Source: Dreissena polymorpha
Lineage: Eukaryota > Mollusca > Bivalvia > Myida > Dreissenidae
NCBI RefSeq assembly: GCF_020536995.1
Contig: NC_068359.1
Location: forward strand, 88,214,697-88,278,696
Length of the DNA stretch: 64,000 bases
Direction: 5' to 3'
Part shown: one piece after another, positions 61,059-64,000 of the stretch
Layout of the letters: the number at the start of each line of letters is the position of its first letter
How positions within the stretch are numbered: position 1 is the stretch's first letter
Position numbers and translations under genes: made by a program
The notes under the pieces: generated by a model
Databases searched by the model: none
What the model saw: the letters and a program-made list of their open reading frames with translations, nothing else
What the model was told of the DNA's origin: nothing

Positions 61059-61365
61059 TATCGTTATCATCATCATCATCACCACCACCACCACCATCAT
61101 CATCATTATAATCATCATCATTTTCAACATCATCATTATCATCATCAGCAGCAGCATCATCATCATCATCACCACCAGCATTACCACCACCATCATCATC
61201 ATCATCACCACCATCATCATCATCATCATCAAAGTCATCATCATCACCACCACCACCACCATCATCATCATCATTACCACCACCATCATCATCTTCTTTT
61301 TTTTCTCATTTTTCTCCTTCTTCTTCTCCTTCTTCTTCATCTTCTTCTTCATGATCGCAATCATC
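60870..61365. repeat. (CAT)n microsatellite with ACC and TTC blocks
   Basis: A nearly pure ATC/CAT tract of about 500 bp including CACCAC blocks and a terminal CTTCTT block. The 180-codon Met-rich minus-strand frame is an artefact of the repeat. Confidence 0.95.
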
Positions 61366-62020
61366 ATCACAATAGTTATGATCGTAACATCAACACACAT
61401 AACAGTATTTTTACATTACAACATTAAACTTAAAAACAATGAAACATGCTGTTCATTGGGCATTGAATTTGTCATAACAACAAAAATTCCGAACAAGTGC
61501 CACTTTGCGTTGATTGATTGATCCAGGAAATACTTGAATATTTAAATATGAAAATAATTCATGTTCATTGGCGTAGTCGGTTTTGCTTTCTTGGGAATAC
61601 AATACAAACCGGACGATATTTACAAACAACACGTTTGTGAATGCTGCAAACATCATTATATGGTTCAAGTGCAAATGTACTCTAACGCACAAATCATCTC
61701 ATGTATATCATAAATATATATCAATAGCGAGAATTATCATATTCTCTAAAGCCACCAAGTATTGGTTCTACCCAACAGACTCGACATTGTCTCTTTAAGC
61801 GTTGGCGTGCGATTTAATCGAGATAAAATACATAGGTTTAGACTAATTAAGAGTGCATGTAGGACATAAAATGAGTAAGTTACACGTGCATATCTGACAT
61901 ACATATTTCAAAAGACAAAAGATTTTTGCAAAAATTATATTTGAGTGAGAATATGATATCTGATACACGGAACGATAACATGTCGTTTGTTTAAAGATGC
62001 TATCGGTTGGAGGGAATTAA
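61366..62020. other. intergenic, nothing recognised
   Basis: AT-rich, no gene. Confidence 0.6.
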
Positions 62021-62242
62021 CCCATTTATGCCTAGTGGACTCTCCCATCCTCCTAAATTGGATCAATTAATTTCCAAACTTAGGGATGCCTAGTATACTT
62101 ATTTCTATTTTTAGAATATGTCTTACGGAAATTCCTTTAAGAAAACAGCGCAGACCCTGATGAGACACCGCATCATGCGGCGTCTCATCTGGGTCTACGC
62201 TGTTTGCCAAGGCCTTTTTTCTATGCGCTAGGCATAAATGGG
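62021..62242. mobile_element. piggyBac-like MITE (family A), inverse orientation
   Basis: 222 bp between TTAA at 62017..62020 and 62243..62246. Ends CCCATTTATGCCTAG and CTAGGCATAAATGGG. It carries the full GATGAGACACCGCATCATGC hairpin and is the best-preserved copy. Confidence 0.9.
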
Positions 62243-62699
62243 TTAAATCGTATATACTTATGAGGACCATGAATGGACAACGGAATGGAGTTTGTTGTTT
62301 TAAAATGATCCACTATGGTTGCAACATCCGTTTATAATTTTGCTTTTAAAGAATGAATGGTAGCAACTATATTTAACAGTAGTTATGTAACTTAAAAAAA
62401 AACTCTTTTTAATGTAGGAAAAATCAAGCGCACGAAGTGTTGCGCAAATTTCCGTAACGCGCAAATTTCCGTAACCATTCAACAAGTTACAAATCAATAT
62501 TGATTCACGGTTGTGTAGAGGAAACGTTTCAAAAATAATTTGGATCGACATTTCCCGTTTCGGCAAACCTTGTTTAAAGACACGCGTAGTTTATGCAAGC
62601 AAAAGGAATAATAAAATTCGGGTTAAAAACCAATACGTGAATGCTTAATACATTGTATATTAAGTTACGCAATACCTTTTATTAAAACTTTTTGCCGCT
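62243..62699. other. intergenic; short 17-bp duplication
   Basis: GCGCAAATTTCCGTAAC occurs twice in tandem near 62445..62480. No gene. Confidence 0.6.
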
Positions 62700-63051
62700 G
62701 TTTAATCTAGAAATCTTTTAAAACAATGCGTCTTAAGAATTTCAACTATTGCACTAAAGACAGTTTTTGATGCTGCTAATGTCAACGTGAGATACTGGTA
62801 AATTAGAATTACTTCATTTAGTAAGCCAGTGTTATTGACCAAAATCTCTATTTCAGAGGTATTCAATCATGTATTCTTAAATCTTAAGATATCGACACAA
62901 AATGCAAGAAAAACTCTTTTTTGTGCACTCAAGATTTTTGCAAATGTATATCAATAACTCGAGATATTTGCAAAATAAAGTTTTTAACGATGTGTTTACA
63001 TTCTGTCCAGCCCGTGTAAACCCCTGTAAACCCCGTTGATCCTGAACCCTG
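62700..63051. mobile_element. TIR element, CAGGGTKCAGGATC family, partial
   Basis: The right end GATCCTGAACCCTG (ends 63051) and interior AAGATATCGACACAAA, ACTCGAGATATTTGCAAA align with 47607..48224. A matching left end was not found. Confidence 0.6.
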
Positions 63052-63788
63052 GTAAGTACATCGTCAAAGTACATGTATTGGCAATTTTATTTACCGCGGT
63101 AGTCCGTCTTTTCTTAATTAATTGTCAAAGCCTGAACAGTGCTTTATTTATATCATATACCAACCCTAGTTATTTATTGGTGACGTAATAGCTTTATCGA
63201 GTTAAATATACAAAAAAGTTGTACATTAGTGACCGAAGAGGTTCTGATTAATACAAAGGTGATTGCAAAAAGGGAACTTAGAACCCGAATCACTTAAAGT
63301 GGCGACATGACATTATTTTTGACGACATTACCGATATGTCAAGAGTCGAAAATCGACGAGTAAAGCCTAAATTACAAACGATGGATACCAATAAAAAAAA
63401 TGGTTTCGTAACAATTGCTTCGTTTTCTATGCCTTTGCTTGTCAAAAAAAAATTGCAAATGTCCGCATTACTTAAGCTCATGCCATTTTAATTTCTTTGA
63501 CTTATTTTTTCACGGACTATGCTTTTAAATTGCTAGTTCAAATGATAGAAAGATAAAAGTTGACAGGAAGTGACGCCCAAATACGTGTTAACGCTACATT
63601 AAGCATTTGATCTGTTTGAGCTACATGAAGCGCATTGTATCTGGTAATTTTCCAAAGAACTTGCTTGCGAATGAATTTGGAATTAAAAAGTTCACGAGTG
63701 CCGCGACTGTGTTCACACTAGTGTCAGGTCACGCAGGCCTAATAACATCGCACCATTTGTTTGTCTACAACATGTTAACGACAATAAA
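63052..63788. other. intergenic, nothing recognised
   Basis: AT-rich, no gene. Confidence 0.6.
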
Positions 63789-63830
63789 CAAGAGGGCCAT
63801 GGTGGCCCTGTATCGCTCCACTGTTTTTTT
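63789..63830. repeat. fragment of a bivalve interspersed repeat
   Basis: AAGAGGGCCATGGTGGCCCT then GTATCGCTCC contains an AGGGCCATGGTGGCCCT palindrome. I recall this word as the end of a very common bivalve repeat; only the core is visible here. Confidence 0.5.
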
Positions 63831-64000
63831 ATGCGAAAAAAGCATGCAATGCGCATGAATTAAAATGCACTCAAGCATGTGACTTTCTCTTTCTATCCCT
63901 CGTCCCACTGGGCGCTTACAGTTGGAAGGGTGAGCATTTTTTATATATGGAAAACGTTTCTACGGTGTTAACTAAACAGACTAAAAGTCCGGGAATTGTC

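Noticed and set aside
60858-61400. 180-codon Met-rich minus-strand frame, and His/Ile-rich frames at 38616..38942
   Set aside because: Pure trinucleotide-repeat translations without coding evidence.

Overview
This is a 64 kb piece of a large, AT-rich, intron-rich animal genome. The protein-coding families point to a mollusc. A palindromic repeat present in more than 20 copies is one I associate from memory with dreissenid mussels (Dreissena); genus-level identification is an inference. No bacterial genes, CRISPR arrays, or retroviral, LTR or Polinton-type elements were recognised.

Left two thirds (about 2.4-40.5 kb, + strand): one long split gene can be assembled by hand from 13 exons (2425..39762). 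All splice phases agree and the joined frame is 829 codons plus stop. The predicted product is secreted: signal peptide, about 354 cysteine-free Asn/Gln/Ser-rich residues, a CAP (SCP/TAPS/CRISP) domain, a Cys-rich hinge, then EGF-like, ShKT, linker, ShKT-like, EGF-like and ShKT modules. The first intron is about 18 kb and holds a decayed APE-type LINE on the opposite strand, two LINE ORF1 fragments, a third LINE tail and many MITEs. A 400-codon intronless gene of unknown function lies antisense inside a later intron (30679..31881). It has an N-myristoylation-type start and a C-terminal fibronectin-III-like domain.

Right third: an intronless SLC5-family sodium/solute symporter gene (49568..51376, +) with a polyadenylation signal about 540 bases downstream is the only other confident gene. 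It is followed by a tandem array with units of about 170 bp (54.3-57.0 kb) split by a 3' fragment of a Tx1/L1-like LINE, a 28-bp minisatellite (59.1-59.9 kb) that is open in several frames, a long CAT/ATC microsatellite (60.9-61.4 kb) and further MITEs.

The non-coding fraction is dominated by small non-autonomous DNA transposons whose insertion history can be read directly. They include a palindromic dreissenid-type MITE in at least three subfamilies (some copies inserted into other copies), piggyBac-like MITEs flanked by TTAA (two inserted at the same TTAA of the palindromic MITE), a PIF/Harbinger-like MITE with a TTA duplication, several fold-back elements and tRNA-derived SINEs.
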